From assembly GCA_930367215.1 (NCBI GenBank), contig OV884058.1:108213802-108277801 (forward strand): 64,000 nucleotides of DNA, given 5' to 3'. Both the position numbers and the translations under genes were made by a program. Positions 1-10,900 of the stretch are shown in pieces. The DNA is from Pollenia angustigena. Lineage: Eukaryota > Arthropoda > Insecta > Diptera > Polleniidae. The stretch's first letter is position 1. Each line of letters opens with the position of its first letter. The notes below the pieces were generated by a model. It saw only the letters and a program-made list of their open reading frames with translations. It searched no databases and was not told the DNA's origin.

Positions 1-210
1 GTGGAGAAAAACGACAATAAAGGTTTACATGAAGTTTTCTGAAAATATACGCGATAGAATTTTTTTGTATTTTCACCACTGCTTCTGGCGTATATTTTGA
101 AGAAAAAAAATTTTGAACGTTGATAAACGTATTTTAAAGTTAATATTATTTTATTGAAAGTTAAAACTATTGTCGCCACTCTTATTTATCACAATTTATT
201 CATCACAATG
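1..210 (+). repeat. Dispersed repeat family X, copy 1 (cut by window edge)
   Basis: This stretch resembles 11215-11410 closely in order and wording (gtggagaaaaacgacaa, then a shared run through ttttgaagaaaaa) and, reversed, 37850-37950 plus 40896-41060. The last 45 bases of the window look like the beginning of the same family. No protein is recognisable. The class of the repeat is unknown to me. Confidence 0.6.
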
Positions 211-571
211 TAGTTGGCTTTCTAATACAACAAGATATGAAAACTTATGAATTATAGTATTAGAATCAGATAGGTTATACTAGACCAGTGACGGGCACAT
301 TTGCAAATCCTATGTAGATAATATATTTAGCAATAGTAGGTTACACAATTGAACTAAATAAAAAAAAAAGATTAATAATATAATAGTAATAAAATATAAT
401 AATAATAGATAGGTATACAATTGAAATAAAAACATTCATAAAGATTAATTAAATAATAAATAATAATAATAATAATAATTTAATAATTTAAGAGCAATAC
501 AATCATCATATTTGATTAACGATAAGCTTTAGGAAAAATAATCACTAAGTAAGTTTTCTAAATTTTATTGC
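211..571. other. AT-rich spacer, nothing recognised
   Basis: Contains simple AT-rich runs (aataataataat near 460-480). No gene, splice-framed exon or element end was seen. Confidence 0.5.
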
Positions 572-579
572 GTTGCAAG

Positions 580-1251
580 TAGTGCTGGGAAACTATCGAT
601 AGACTATCGATATTATCGATAGTCTAAAAATATCGATAGGAAAAATATAAATATCGATATTTTTAGTATTTAAAATACAGATATGAAGACATCTAACAGC
701 AGCTAGATATACACACACGGTTTTTTGCCGCAAATATTTACTTGCTTTTATTAATTCGCGCTGAATTACAGCAATGAATATAAACAACAAGAATGGCAAG
801 TGGTATGGATTGCTTAGCAGTGCTTTTTACTGCTAATTAAAGGACTTTATGTCGAAATTTTTACATGTTTGGCAAATATTTTTGTAATGTTGTAAAAAAA
901 CTGCAAATCCAAATGCAATTGCAAGCATAAGACAAAACAATGAACGACAATTAGAGGATAAGTCCGCTAGATTGATTACCTTTTTGGGTTTAGAATTTAG
1001 ACAATTTTTTAAAGTTGCAATGGAATATCTTATAGTCCCTGTTACTTCGGGTCCTTCAGAAAGGTACTTATCAATTTTTAAAAAACTGCCATCTAAAATA
1101 ACGTGCGTATATACATACGTCTCATACATTCAATAAAGTGGTGAAAAAAAGTACAAACATTCAGTCGACAGTAATATCGATATATCGATAGTGAAATCTG
1201 AACTATCGATAAATATCGATAGTGGAAAATATCGATAGTATCCCAGCACTA
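580..1251 (+). mobile_element. Short hAT element with TATCGATA-rich ends
   Basis: The terminal inverted repeats begin TAGTGCTGGGA and read on for about 20 bases with one mismatch. The element is flanked by a perfect 8-bp target duplication GTTGCAAG (572-579 and 1252-1259), the size made by hAT transposases. At 672 bp it is non-autonomous. Both ends carry clusters of the palindrome TATCGATA (594, 605, 614, 631, 652 and 1175, 1183, 1204, 1214, 1230). The interior keeps a piece of hAT transposase. Confidence 0.9.
939..1112 (+). pseudogene. hAT transposase C-terminal dimerisation remnant
   Basis: A plus-strand frame inside the 580-1251 element reads EYLIVPVTSGPSERYLSIF. This matches the shape of the hAT C-terminal dimerisation domain (a P-x-S-x-x-SER-x-[FY]S core). 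It is only about 58 codons, with no start or catalytic region, so it is a remnant left after internal deletion. The strand agrees with the TIR-bounded element. Identity as hAT is supported independently by the 8-bp target duplication. Confidence 0.75.
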
Positions 1252-1422
1252 GTTGCAAGTGGTTTGCAAATGATTTGGAAGTTGATTCCAGAGACGTATA
1301 CTAAATAAAAAAAAATTGGCATTCTGATGCGTGACTTCGATGACGAAATTGTATAATAGATTTCCCTCTAAGCGATCTTGCGAACTTCAAGCGATCGTAA
1401 AGGTACTTCGGTTCCATAGTTA

Positions 1423-1776
1423 TTATAATCCTATGTTAGGAAAATTATTAAATGGTAAATGAAGTAAACGGCAGGAATACGAACTTATTCTATCAAACTT
1501 TTTCAGACCAAAAACGTAGCGGACAATGTTATTATACGTAGTGGTAAGTTTTCTCATATCCCGGGAGTTGCAGCCGGAATATATTTCAGAGGCATACAGT
1601 AGCGTCGGTAGTAAACAAGTCTTCGCAATTAAAGTTCTTATTCTAAGTGATTTACAAGCCTGATTTATGTGATCCGACCAAGTCAAAGTCCTATTCATTG
1701 TTATCCCTAGATTTTTAACCGTGGCAACAACAGAAATTCTAGCATCTCCAATATAAATATTCAGATCATCGTCCAT
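1423..1776 (-). pseudogene. LINE reverse transcriptase C-terminal fragment
   Basis: The 117-residue minus-strand frame contains VKNLGITMNRTLTWSDHIN and LLPTLLYASEI, the region just after the RT thumb in many non-LTR retrotransposons. The same order (KNLGV, LTWSTHIN, LIPMLLYGCEI, YNNIARY) is seen in the larger LINE at 31855-34040, so both probably belong to related families. The endonuclease and RT catalytic blocks are absent here, so this is a short dead 3' piece. Confidence 0.8.
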
Positions 1777-1849
1777 TACTACATTTTTTCTTCAAAATTT
1801 TTTTCTAAAAATTCGTTTTTGCATACATACATATACCTACAGCTGTGTA

Positions 1850-2270
1850 TCGAACTGTTGATATTTTATTTTGCTTTTACTACTTTTTTTACGGAAATTA
1901 AACGAAGCAAAGGTAAACTATTCTTTTTTTATTGTCTTTTATAGCGCTTTCGCTATAAATACTTGTTTTTCTTACAACAATGAAACAAAGCAAGAGTGAA
2001 ATTTGTTTTGTACGTTTTTTCAAATAGTTGATATGAAGCAAAATTATGTGCAGTTTATAGAACACGAGCGCCTTGCTCGTCCTTTCCACTTACATTTAAG
2101 ACAAAAACAAAATTTCGAAATTTATAAGGCGCTCGTGTTCTATATACCGCACATTAATGTTTTATATTTCAGAAACCTTTTTCGTGAAACAGGTTTTGTA
2201 TTCATAATATATTCACCCCATATTTAACTCCATTTTTTCAAAAATGGTCGGTATGTCAAACCTACGTAAA
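1850..2270 (+). repeat. Dispersed repeat family Y, copy 1
   Basis: Shares an ordered set of phrases with 12440-12800 and, reversed, with 37480-37800: a ttttgcttttac block, aagcaa(g/c)agt, gttgatatg(a/c)agcaaaatta, tcagaaacc and atggtcggta(t/g)gtcaaac. In this copy a small fold-back element (2060-2140) interrupts the family sequence. No coding capacity was seen. Confidence 0.6.
2060..2140. mobile_element. Fold-back MITE (TATA-flanked)
   Basis: Arms GAACACGAGCGCC and GGCGCTCGTGTTC are exact inverse complements around a core containing acatttaagacaaaaacaaa. The bases TATA flank both ends. The core motif is shared with fold-backs at 5814, 11623 and 36542. Confidence 0.6.
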
Positions 2271-2496
2271 GTCGAAAAATGATAAAACGAATAGAGGGCA
2301 CTTAAGAAAAGTTCAACACCGAAGACAAACATTCAAAAGGAAAGAAATCTCGCATTCAAATTTAAAAATGTTCAACCACAAAGATATTTAGGTGGTGTTA
2401 CATCAGAGAATGAAAGATGTTGATAAATTTACTTTTATTTACCGTATTGACACAACCGTTTGCAATACAAGACGAACGTAAGGTGCATGCACGTTA

Positions 2497-3645
2497 ATGG
2501 AAAAACAGATGGGTGAAATTTTGTTCGACTTGGCCTGTCGGTATCACATTTTAGAAGTCGTGCTGTGATCGGTTTTTAAGTACTAATGAGATCAACGACA
2601 GAACAGATCGGTCTAAATCTGCCATCGGCAAAATCAGGGCGCCGCGTTTTCTCTTTTCTCTTTTATTCTCTTGTATGCTCTTTTATTACGTACATGTGCA
2701 CACACATTGCAGAGAATTTAACAACATTAACAACAACATATGTAAAATTCGTACAACGCATATAATTGCAAAATGTAATAGTATAGGTTGCCGATGGCAG
2801 GTCTAAATGCATGGAATGCTTAAAAGAGTTCGGATTTTCTTCGTTTTCAGTTAACCAAAATACAGACGTTAGACGATTATGTAGAATTTATCAAGTTATT
2901 CCTAATATTTTTTGGAAAAGCTGCTTCTCACGATATTTCGTTTCGCATTCCCGCTGCCTATCATCCCGCTCTTGGATGGCAAAAGCCATATACTCTCAGA
3001 AATGTTTATTGTTAGAGAGCAGTTTCCTATGACTGAATATGAGCTTAGTTCACTTAAAGCTAGTACAGCTCCAAATCATGATTTAGAGTTCTTTCAAAAA
3101 AAAAGAAATCAAGGTGTGTCAGGAAAGATACTAAAAAATATTTCCTTCACCTGTGGTATCTGAGCCCGGAGCAAATTTAAGTTTAATTGAATACAATTTA
3201 TTTATTTATTAAAAGCTTTTATTTACTTGCAATGTACACGGAAAGAAGTTTCTAATGAAATAAAAAGAAAAATAGTACAAAAAATTTTGGCACACAAGGA
3301 TTTAGAAGAAGGTAAGCGGTCCGCAAGATTAATAAGGGTGAAAATGTCTGAAAAAGAAGCCATATAACTATTTCAAAATTTCTCTCTTTAGAAGTTTTTT
3401 TTCGGATTAAAGCCTGTATTTTTACGAATCTTTAAAAGTTGAATCTAATTTTTTATCGAGGATCTCAAGAGCTGGTCCCAAATAAACATTTTTTGATGCT
3501 TAAACATTTTGTAAAGGATATTAAGGTAGTTACCGACACGACTGAAAGAGGAGTTAAGTAAATAAATGACTTCAATATCATTCTTACGAAAGATGAGAAG
3601 CAAAAACAGTTCCTTCTTCAGGTAGTATCGGAATGTTGTGGTTGT
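2497..3645 (+). pseudogene. Decayed gene of an uncharacterised repeated protein family
   Basis: Plus-strand fragments in shifting frames read LFDLACRYHILEVVL (about 2525-2570), KEFGFSSFSVNQNTD, DYVEFIKLFLIFFGKAA, WMAKAIYS, LHLWYLSPEQ (about 3145-3175) and, near 3530-3635, VTDTTERGVK and FLLQVVSECC. I recall this order of blocks from a large family of uncharacterised proteins repeated in insect and cnidarian genomes and probably spread by transposons. This is memory, not a search result. Several stops and frameshifts, and an inserted element at about 2600-2812, show the copy is dead. Function is unknown. Confidence 0.45.
2600..2812. mobile_element. Small inserted element in pseudogene
   Basis: Inverted ends CTGCCATCGGCAA (near 2619) and TTGCCGATGGCAG (near 2788), each next to a taaat/attta motif, bracket sequence unlike the surrounding pseudogene. 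The pseudogene reading resumes after it. Exact borders and target duplication are not clear. Confidence 0.4.
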
Positions 3646-3871
3646 ATCCTGATACTTTCAAAAGTACCCTTGGTCAAACTTTATCTGATAAGCGATGCTG
3701 AAAAAACTAAGTATTAGTATACCAATTTATAAACGTTAATGATTTTTAAGGATTAGTTTTTGTTAAATCAGTTTTGTTTTTTTTTAGTATGCACATTTGT
3801 CACATCTTTTTCCTTAATATTGGTTGTAACCGTTCAAGAAAAGTGAAAAATATCTTACATAATTAATATAT

Positions 3872-4462
3872 TGTTACGAAAGTGACTTTAGTTAGGAATT
3901 AGATTAATTTATTAGTTATCTTGTATTGATAAGTTATTTAGTATTTGTTATTTTATTAGTTAAAATTGTTATTGTATAAGTTATGCACACTTCTAGTGTA
4001 AAAATCAATGTGCAGATGTAATGTTAAAATTGTTGTGCATAATTGTACTTCAAACCCACTGTAAAGACTAGAATGTTCGTTATTAAGTTATCTCAATTTA
4101 TGGTAACGCCTAAAAGTATGCCTTAGTTTATGATGCCTAATAACTCAATTAATTCAGCCATATAGATATAGTGGCATAAACATAATGCCACAGCCGTTAC
4201 GGCGAATTTAGAAACAAAAATTGAATTGGTTTGTATGGTAATACAGTTTTGATATGGTTATGTCACGTCTAATTGGACCTAAGTTTAATAGACATTATGA
4301 GGCGAACTTTCTAGAGCCATCTAGACGTTACTAGTATCATCTACACGTCAGGGCTAGAGCATAAATAGGATCAGACCTTGCCAATAACGCATCACGCGGA
4401 GAAAATTATAAGCATTGTAGTGAGTTGTGAATAAAAGCTGTAAATCTGTTTTCCGAGTAACA
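3872..4462 (+). mobile_element. Solo-LTR-like sequence
   Basis: Starts TGTTACGAAAGTG and ends GAGTAACA, the TG...CA inverse ends of many fly LTR retrotransposons. It contains ataaatagg (TATA-like, about 4361) followed by gaataaaag (poly(A)-signal-like, about 4430) in the order expected of U3-R-U5. No matching second LTR or internal gag-pol is nearby and no clean target duplication was seen, so this is a candidate only. Confidence 0.5.
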
Positions 4463-5365
4463 GTTATTTTTTGATTTCTATTTTTTTGAACAAAAATAAC
4501 AGTTGTTTTTTGATTTTTTTTTTGAGCAAAAATAAAAGTTATTCTTTAAAGAAATGTACGTCATTTAATAATTTAGTTGACTTTAAATTTTTATTTTAAT
4601 GTGTATTCATCATTGGAATTTCTTATGCACATTAAAATCATATATATTATTTCTAAAGCACTTTTTTTGTCGGTTGCAAATATCTCCCATACCACCGCAT
4701 CAAATTTAATGAATGATATCTCATTTTAAAGCTTATTTCTAACACTAATGACGAAAAATAATTAGAAATTGAAAAATTAATATTTTTATTGATACAAATT
4801 ATATTTTAAAATGTATTGAAGTTACTAAAATTTCTATTAATTATTTTCATTTTATGTTACAATAATGACAACTAACGGTGCGAAATATTCGCACGGGTCA
4901 TCTAGTAATTATTAAAAGTCAACTAAATTACTAAAACACGTACATTTCTCAAGAGAATAACTTTTGGCACCTATTACGGTTTACAACTCAACTCAGTTGA
5001 GTTGAAATTTCATAATTTTTGTATTATGGTTTACAACTTTGCTAAATTGCGGTGAACAAAAACATAACAAAAATTCCAACTGATCACAACCAGTTGTATT
5101 TATTACAACTCGACTGAGTTCAGTTGTAAACCGTAATAGGGGCCTTTATTTTTGCTCGAAAAAATAAAAATCAAAAAATAAGTGCTATTTTTGTTCAAAA
5201 AATAAGTGTTATTTTTGTTCAAAAAATAACTGTTATTTTTGATCGAAAAAATAAAAATCAATAAATGAGAGTTATTTTTGTTCAACAAAATAAATATCAA
5301 AAAGTAACTGTTATTTTTGTTCAAAAAAATAAAAATTAAAAAATAACTGTTTTCATCTGACTTTT
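4440..5365. mobile_element. Large AT-rich fold-back with repeated arms
   Basis: The left arm (about 4440-4590) and right arm (about 4915-5365, including a displaced section) are inverse complements built from variants of tgttatttttgttcaaaaaataa. The block around gtacatttct at 4550-4590 recurs inverted at 4915-4967. A separate MITE (4966-5144) sits within the right side. No gene. Confidence 0.55.
4966..5144. mobile_element. MITE with about 40-bp terminal inverted repeats
   Basis: Ends GGCACCTATTACGGTTTACA and, reversed, GGCCCCTATTACGGTTTACA continue as inverted repeats for about 40 bases. TTT flanks both sides, a 3-bp target duplication that would suit a PIF/Harbinger-type element. At 179 bp it is too short to code. 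Confidence 0.65.
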
Positions 5366-6220
5366 ATGAAAAAAGGAATAACTAATAAAGGAATAAAAGG
5401 CAGGGCTGCTTATTTTTTTAGATTATTAAATTTAATGATAATAAAAACTTGTATGCAAAATATCAGAAAATTTTAATATAATTTTTTTTTTAATACAGTT
5501 TACAACTTTTTCAGTGGAAAAAGGTTTCATATCCACAACCTCGGTGTCATTTAAAAGTTTTTCCCACTACGCAAGCGGCTTTTAAAACGTTATTCCAAGT
5601 TACAAAACCATTAGTATGTATACTTTTGTTGGTAACTTACAATGTTCTTTCACTGGCTGACTGTATCGCATTTTGAAGAGGTTAAGGTGCATAATATTAG
5701 ATGATGTGATGTTTTAACAACGTAGGAGAGTAATGTTTACGATTATTTGCAAAAAGTAGCTTTTACAACGTTATTCGTGCCTGTGCTTCAATTGTCGATA
5801 GAAAATATTTATAGCCCGTTTATCAATTTCGATCTTTAACGTTCGCATAGAACATTATATTTAAAACAAAAACAAATTTTAGAATTTTGCGAACGTTGAT
5901 GTTCGAAATCGTTAAACAGGAAGTTAAACTCTTTAAAAGTTTTGAATAGCAAACATTTCGATCTCGTTCAAAGATTAAATATACAAAAAATTCAAATCAT
6001 TTTTAAAGATTTATATAAAACACTTTTCGATCTCTTTCAAAAGCCTTCTATAAAAAGCATTCAGAACTCTTTTTAACATGTTTTATAAAAAAAACTTTTA
6101 AATCACTTTAGCTATAAAAAGTAAGTTTTATGTAAAAAAAAGCTTAAACTTTTTACCGCTTGCAAATTTTCTTCATACAAATTTTCGTTTTCTACTACTT
6201 TTATTCCATTTAACAAAAAA
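5366..6220. other. AT-rich spacer with a fold-back and weak tandem repeats
   Basis: Apart from the fold-back at 5814-5920, this holds only degenerate repeats of about 45 bp (variants of tttataaaa...actctttt, 5940-6130). No gene evidence. Confidence 0.5.
5814..5920. mobile_element. Diverged fold-back MITE
   Basis: Arms gcccgtttatcaatttcga and tcgaaatcgttaaacagg are imperfect inverse complements, followed inward by aacgttcgcatag and gcgaacgtt. The core acatttaaaacaaaaacaaatttt class is shared with the copies at 11623 and 36542. Confidence 0.55.
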
Positions 6221-7334
6221 ACAAGTTAGAGTGCTATATTCGGCTGTGCCGAATCTTTGATACCCTCCACCGACAGTTCGAATGTTTAAAGAGTAATATC
6301 TGTATGATGTTATTATTATCTTAAACTGTGACGATTTGTTATTAATTATGGATTTAGGCGACTAAACTGTTTTCCGGTAGTAGGGTTTATATGGGGCCTA
6401 GGGTAAATTATGGACCGATCTTCACGAAATTTCACAGTCTTTTTCCCAGTTCTATAAAACTTTGATGTTCCAAATTTTGTTATGATAGCATTATTTTTTA
6501 CGGACTTAGGCGTACTAAACTGTTTTCCGGGAGTAGGGTTTATATGGGGCCCAGGGTAAGTTATGGACCGATCTTCACGAAATAACACAATTTTATTTCT
6601 TGTCCAATAAAACTTTGATGTACCAAATTTTGTTATGATAGCATTATTTTTTACGTTTTTAGGCGTACTAAGTTGTTTTCCGGAAGTAGGTTTTATATGG
6701 GGCCTATGGTAAATTATGGACTGATCTTCACGAAACTTAATAGTTTTATTTCTAGTCCTATTAAACTGTGACGTGCCAAAATTTGTTATGATTGCATTGT
6801 TAGTTAGGGTTTTAGGCTTAATATACTGTTTTCCGGGAGTAGGGCTTATATGGGGCCTAGGGTAAATTATTGACGGATCTTCACGAAATTTCACAGCGTG
6901 ATTTCCAGTTGAATAAAACGAATTTTTGCGAAATCTTATATCATTCTGTGCATTTTTCCACCATTTATGTTAGTTTTTGTAACAAAATTATCAATTTTTT
7001 TTAGGTGGTGGTTCCACATTTTGTTTCATAGCTCAGATCATATTGAACCGATTTTGCTGAATTTCAATCCCAAACTGCTTAGGATAACTACAAGCAATTT
7101 GACACCAAGTTTGTTGATTTCTTTTGAGTTTTTCGAAAGTGAGCGTGTTTTCAACAGACAGACAGACGGACAGACGGACAGACAGACGGACATGGCTAAA
7201 TCGACTTAAAATTACTCAAGGACCCAGAATAAATATACTTTATAGGGTCTGAGATGAATAGTAAAAAAGTTTCACACGGAATGACAAACTGAATATACCC
7301 TCTTCACAACTAATTGTGGTGGAGGGTATAAAAA
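6221..7334 (-). mobile_element. mini-me/DINE-like repeat, copy 1
   Basis: Begins acaagttagagtgctatatt with a hairpin TTCGGC-TGT-GCCGAA and GATACCCTCCACC, and ends GGTGGAGGGTATAAAA, so the ends are short inverted repeats. The centre carries four units of 153 bp. A proto-microsatellite of gaca/gacg words (about 7155-7192) follows. A (GTCY)n tract and a terminal hairpin are known from dipteran mini-me/DINE-1 elements (Helitron-related), so I place it there tentatively. Strand is given by the open frame of the tandem part. Confidence 0.65.
6340..6900 (-). repeat. 153-bp tandem units with open minus frame
   Basis: The word ctgttttccgg (ttgttttccgg in the third unit) recurs at 6367, 6520, 6673 and 6826, exactly 153 bp apart. 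Since 153 = 3 x 51, each unit encodes a similar 51-residue peptide on the minus strand (a [18 protein letters not shown] pattern), giving a 182-residue open frame at 6346-6894. Whether it is translated is unknown. Confidence 0.7.
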
Positions 7335-7994
7335 TATATATTAATGACTCACCATTGTAGACAACTATTAGGATATTTCCAACACATAAAAATGCAGTCT
7401 TTACAACTCTTTAAGTTTTTCCAATGAAAAAAATTCTCCTGCTTAAATCATTCAAATAAAAAACGAAGAAAACTCGACTTATTAACACAACATCTCAAAA
7501 GATTGTCAATAACTTTATAGTGTGTTATATTTTGTAGGCAGACATATAATTTGCTTTTTTTATTTTTATTAAAAATGTTGCTAAAATTATTGAGAATAAA
7601 AATAAAACAATAAAATAAATGACCACAAATTATCAAGAAATTGTTTAAATGTTTTTCTTTTGTTGTGTTGCAATATCTTCAAATTTTTTTAGAATTAAAA
7701 AAAAAACAATTATTTTTAATAATGTTCAATAGGCAAATTAGTTGTTGCAGTGTTTATTAATATTGGGACTGTTGTTGTTGGTATTTTTAAATTTCTTATC
7801 GGTGAACAATGAATTAATGCATTTGATCATAAAACTAAATATGACAAATGTACTGCATTGTTTAGGTTTCATAAAATTATTCATAGCTTTGGAGCAACTA
7901 TTATTGCTTTGACATCATCAATCAATGGGATCTCTATTCAAAGTTAAAAAAGACTATTAATTAAATATATTCTTAAAAATAATAATTGGACTAA
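7335..7994. other. 3' flank of CSN3
   Basis: AT-rich, no second gene recognised. It lies downstream of the CSN3 stop codon (minus strand) and should contain its 3' UTR and poly(A) site. A minus-strand aataaa (plus tttatt, about 7753) is one possible signal. Confidence 0.4.
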
Positions 7995-10900
7995 CTAAAC
8001 GTACCCCGCAAAAGCTTTTGCATGTTGAGACGCTAAATCATCATCTTGATTACCAACAGCTTTTTTAATGTACTGCAAAAACAAAACAAAAATATTCTTA
8101 GTACATACACAGTTTGAAAATAAAACCTGATATGCCTCCTTACCGTGGGATTTAGTATAATTTCTTCTTCCATTTTATTTAACTGTTTAACTAATGCCAT
8201 TACATTATCCATGTCTTGTTGTATTTTAAGGAACATTTCAGGTGAATTGTATTTTTCTGGATCGTCTTTAAAAACAACCATGCCATCTTTTTGATTTATA
8301 GTTGCATAAATTTCACCAGATTTTATCTAAAGGAAAATAACCAAATATTTTATAAAAAACTAATTAAGAGAACTTGTTTTTTGTCTTATTGACTATTATT
8401 TTTTTTTATCCCGGAAACTACTTGTTGGCAATGCAAAAGAATGAAAACAGACATTAATTTACATACATACTGTGAGCGTCAACATAAAGTGTACAGCTTG
8501 TTTTCCAATATAAAAAGAGTTATGTTAATTATAAAAAGTTAAATTTCTAATTTGCCAAATTTGATCAGACTTCAAGCTTGCTGTCATCTGTGAAAAATAC
8601 GTTGCTCCAAAAAGTGACAAAAGCAAGTTGGACAAAAAAAACGTGATAAAAGGTAGAAATAAGAAAATCAACGGAAAAATATAGTCTCTAAAATGAAGCG
8701 TGATAGGGTAAGCTTTTGTAAAACGTCCTTAAACAGATGGATCAGCCCAATAGTAACTCGATATCAACTCAAGTAAACATCTGGAAACATTTGGACAGAC
8801 AAATTAAAAAAAACAAGTTAGAGTGCTATATTCGGCTGTGCCGAATCTTTGATACCCTCCACCGACAGTTCGAATGTTTAAGGAGTAATATCTGTATGAT
8901 GTTATTATAATCTTAAACTGTGACGATTTGTTATTAATTATGGTTTAAGGCAACCAAACTGTTTTCCGGTAGAAGGGTTTATATGGGGCCTAGGGTAAAT
9001 TATGGACCGATCATCACGAAATTTCACAGCGTCATTTCTAGTCCTTTAAACTGTGACGTACCAATTTCTGTTATGATAGCATTATTAATTATGGTTTTAG
9101 GTGTACTGAACTGTTTTCAGGGAGTAGGGTTTCTATGGGGCCTAGGGTAAATTATGTACCGATCTTCACGAAATTTCACAGTATCATTTATAGTCCTATA
9201 AAACTGTAACGGGCCAAAATTTGTTATGATTGCATTATTTTTTACGGTTTTAGGCGTACTAAACTGTTTTCCGGTAGTAGGGTTTATATGGAGCCCAAGG
9301 TAAATTATGGACCGATCGTCATGAAATTTCGCAGTGTTATTTCTTGTCCTAACGAACTGTGACGTACCAAATTTTGTTACGCTAGCGTTATTTTTTACGG
9401 TTTTAGGCGTACTAAACTGTTTTCCGGGAGTAGGGTTTATATGGGGCCCAGGGTAAATTATAGACCGATCTTCACAAAATTACACAGTTTTATTTCTTGT
9501 CCTATAAAACTTTGATGTACCAAATTTTGTTATGATAGCATTATTTTTTACGTTTTTATGCGTACTAAGTTGTTTTCCGGAAGTATGTTTTATATGGGGC
9601 CTATGGTAAATTATGGACCGATCTTCACGAAACTTAACAGTCTAATTTCTAGTCCTATGTAACTGTGACTTGCCAAAATTTGTAATGATAGCATTGTTAG
9701 TTAGGGTTTTAGGCTTAATATACTGTTTTCCGGGAGTAGGGCTTATATGGGGCCTAGGGTAAATTATTGACGGATCTTCACGAAATTTCACAGCGTGATT
9801 TCCAGTTGAATAAAACGAATTGTTGCGAAACCTTATATCATTCTGTGCATTTTTCCACCATGGTGGTTCCACATTTTGATTCATAGCTCAGATCCTATTG
9901 AACCGATTTTGCTGAATTTCAATCCCAAACTGCTTAGGATAACTACAAGCAATTTGACACCAAGTTTGTTGATTTCTTTTGAGTTTTTCGAAAGTGAGCG
10001 TGTTTTCAACAGACGGACAGACGGACAGACAGACGGACATGGCTAAATCGACTTAAAATTACTCAAGGACCCAGAATATATATACTTTATAGGGTCTGAG
10101 ATGAATAGTAAAAAAGTTTCACACGGAATGACAAACTGAATATACCCTCTTCACAACTAATTGTGGTGGAGGGTATAAAAACATTAGCAGCAAGCACTCT
10201 TTGAATAAAATTCTGCAGGAAGAGTAGCCAAAATTGTCTACTAAGCTAACTTTAAAATGAGTGGAATTGATGCCAAAGAGACTAGAAGCCGTCCTAAAAG
10301 CAAAAAGAAATCAATCAAAGTATTAGCCACTTCACTTTTCTTAGTATTTTAAAACTGTACACTTTTTGTTGGCGCGTTTAAAACAGAGTATATTAGTTTT
10401 TTTATTGTACTGTTTTTGTTGTTTTTGAAGTATTTCAAATTTTTAATTTTAAATTGTAATAACAGTGTCCAAAGTTGTAAGTGATAATAAACTTCTAAAA
10501 ATTTTAATTCTTTTTTGCTAAAATAACACTTTGTATATTGGAAAACCAGTTGTACACTTTATTTTGATGCTGACAGTATATGCTAAACTGGGACTGAGTT
10601 GCTTTTACCTATATTTATTATTTCAAGTTTAAGATAGTTATTAACTATTTGTAAAGTAATTAAGCGATTTGTATTTTAAGTGTAAAGGGTTTCACTTCTT
10701 TATAAAAGTATAAGAGCAAAACACAAAACTACTTAAATTCTTTGATTAATTTTTTATAGAAAACTGTTTTCAACTATATACTTTGGTTCCAATATTATCG
10801 GTCATAAATCGAAATTAAATGGATTTCATATCGAACAAATTTAAAAAACGAGCCTGTACGAAAATTTCTTCAAAATATACTTTGAGTAACAGTTAAATTT

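Noticed and set aside
833..1129. Minus-strand 98-codon frame
   Set aside because: Antisense to the plus-strand hAT dimerisation remnant, which has recognisable residues.
5103..5324. 73-codon frame with FLIFIL...NKNNSYF repeats
   Set aside because: Made of the repeated tgttatttttgttcaaaa arm of a fold-back; low complexity.
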